Source: Bacillus carboniphilus (GTDB lineage: Bacteria; Bacillota; Bacilli; Bacillales; JAIVKR01). Taken from it: a DNA stretch of 64,000 nucleotides. The position numbers and the translations under genes were made by a program. The DNA is taken from contig NZ_CP129013.1 of the NCBI RefSeq assembly GCF_020524035.2, positions 2,633,501 through 2,697,500 of the forward strand, in the 5' to 3' direction. The notes under the pieces were generated by a model. The model searched no databases. It worked only from the letters and a program-made list of their open reading frames with translations, and was not told where the DNA came from. This document shows, one piece after another, positions 63,718 through 64,000 of the stretch (position 1 is the first letter of the stretch; each line of letters begins with the position of its first letter).

Positions 63718-64000
63718 TTTATCGGAGAGTTTGATCCTGGCTCAGGACGAACGCTGGCGGCGTGCCTAATACATGCAAGTCGAGCGGACTTGATGGAAAG
63801 CTTGCTTTCCATCAAGTTAGCGGCGAACGGGTGAGTAACACGTGGGCAACCTGCCTGTAAGACGGGGATAACTCCGGGAAACCGGGGCTAATACCGGATG
63901 AACCTTAAGACTACCTAGTCTAAAGTTGAAAGGTGGCTTTTAGCTATCGCTTACAGATGGGCCCGCGGCGCATTAGCTAGTTGGTGAGGTAACGGCTCAC
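63718..64000 (+). rRNA. rrs: 16S ribosomal RNA, 5' part
   Basis: It starts TTTATCGGAGAGTTTGATCC and continues with the universal GGCTCAGGACGAACGCTGGC. The V1 helix (GACTTGATGGAAAGC and its complement) and V2 follow in Bacillaceae style. The gene runs off the window end. It is the first rRNA operon after gyrA, as in bacilli. Confidence 0.99.

Noticed and set aside
63603..63815. Minus-strand frame across the 16S 5' end
   Set aside because: It lies in the rrn leader and rRNA gene; not coding.

Overview
The window is the replication-origin region of a low-GC Bacillaceae chromosome. The gene order rlmH, htrA, walJ-I-H-K-R, purA, dnaB, rplI, gdpP, rpsR-ssb-rpsF, ychF, spo0J-soj-noc, rsmG-mnmG-mnmE-jag-yidC-rnpA-rpmH, oriC, dnaA-dnaN-rlbA-recF-gyrB-gyrA, rrn is the classic Bacillus order around oriC. 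Genes left of oriC lie on the minus strand and genes right of it on the plus strand, as expected for divergent replication. The genus cannot be fixed from sequence reading alone.

Positions 1 to about 13070 form an accessory island lying against the 3' end of rlmH. From left to right it holds a 5'-incomplete unknown gene, a two-gene module resembling the Kiwa anti-phage system (a DUF4868-like protein and a membrane protein), a decayed replication operon of phage or plasmid origin, an ISL3-family insertion sequence, a complete LlaJI-type restriction-modification operon (two C5-cytosine methyltransferases, a McrB-like motor, a LlaJI/McrC-like nuclease), and a second ISL3 copy interrupted by an IS200-type element. 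The two ISL3 copies point the same way and bracket the restriction system like a composite transposon.

Positions 13074-21034 carry rlmH, a small zinc-finger-like protein, the membrane protease HtrA and the essential WalRK cell-wall two-component system with its partners WalH, WalI and WalJ. Divergent from walR is an appDFABC-type oligopeptide ABC transporter. Four tRNA genes (Lys, Glu, Asp, Phe) follow, then purA with a PurR operator, dnaB, rplI, gdpP, the S18/SSB/S6 operon, ychF, an MFS transporter behind a T-box riboswitch, a MscS channel, a YkvI-type membrane protein and the spore protein YyaC. The chromosome segregation genes spo0J, soj and noc come with two parS sites. Next come the rsmG-mnmG-mnmE and jag-yidC-rnpA-rpmH blocks. 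oriC has two parts: a DnaA-box cluster upstream of dnaA, and a box-palindrome plus AT-rich unwinding region between dnaA and dnaN. The window ends inside the first 16S rRNA gene.

Many genes, including essential dnaA, gyrA, gdpP and walI, are broken by single extra bases. Nearly all of these lie in homopolymer runs and all are repaired by removing one base. I read this as an uncorrected sequencing or assembly error, and I give the corrected gene spans. Non-coding repeats of at least two families fill several intergenic gaps.
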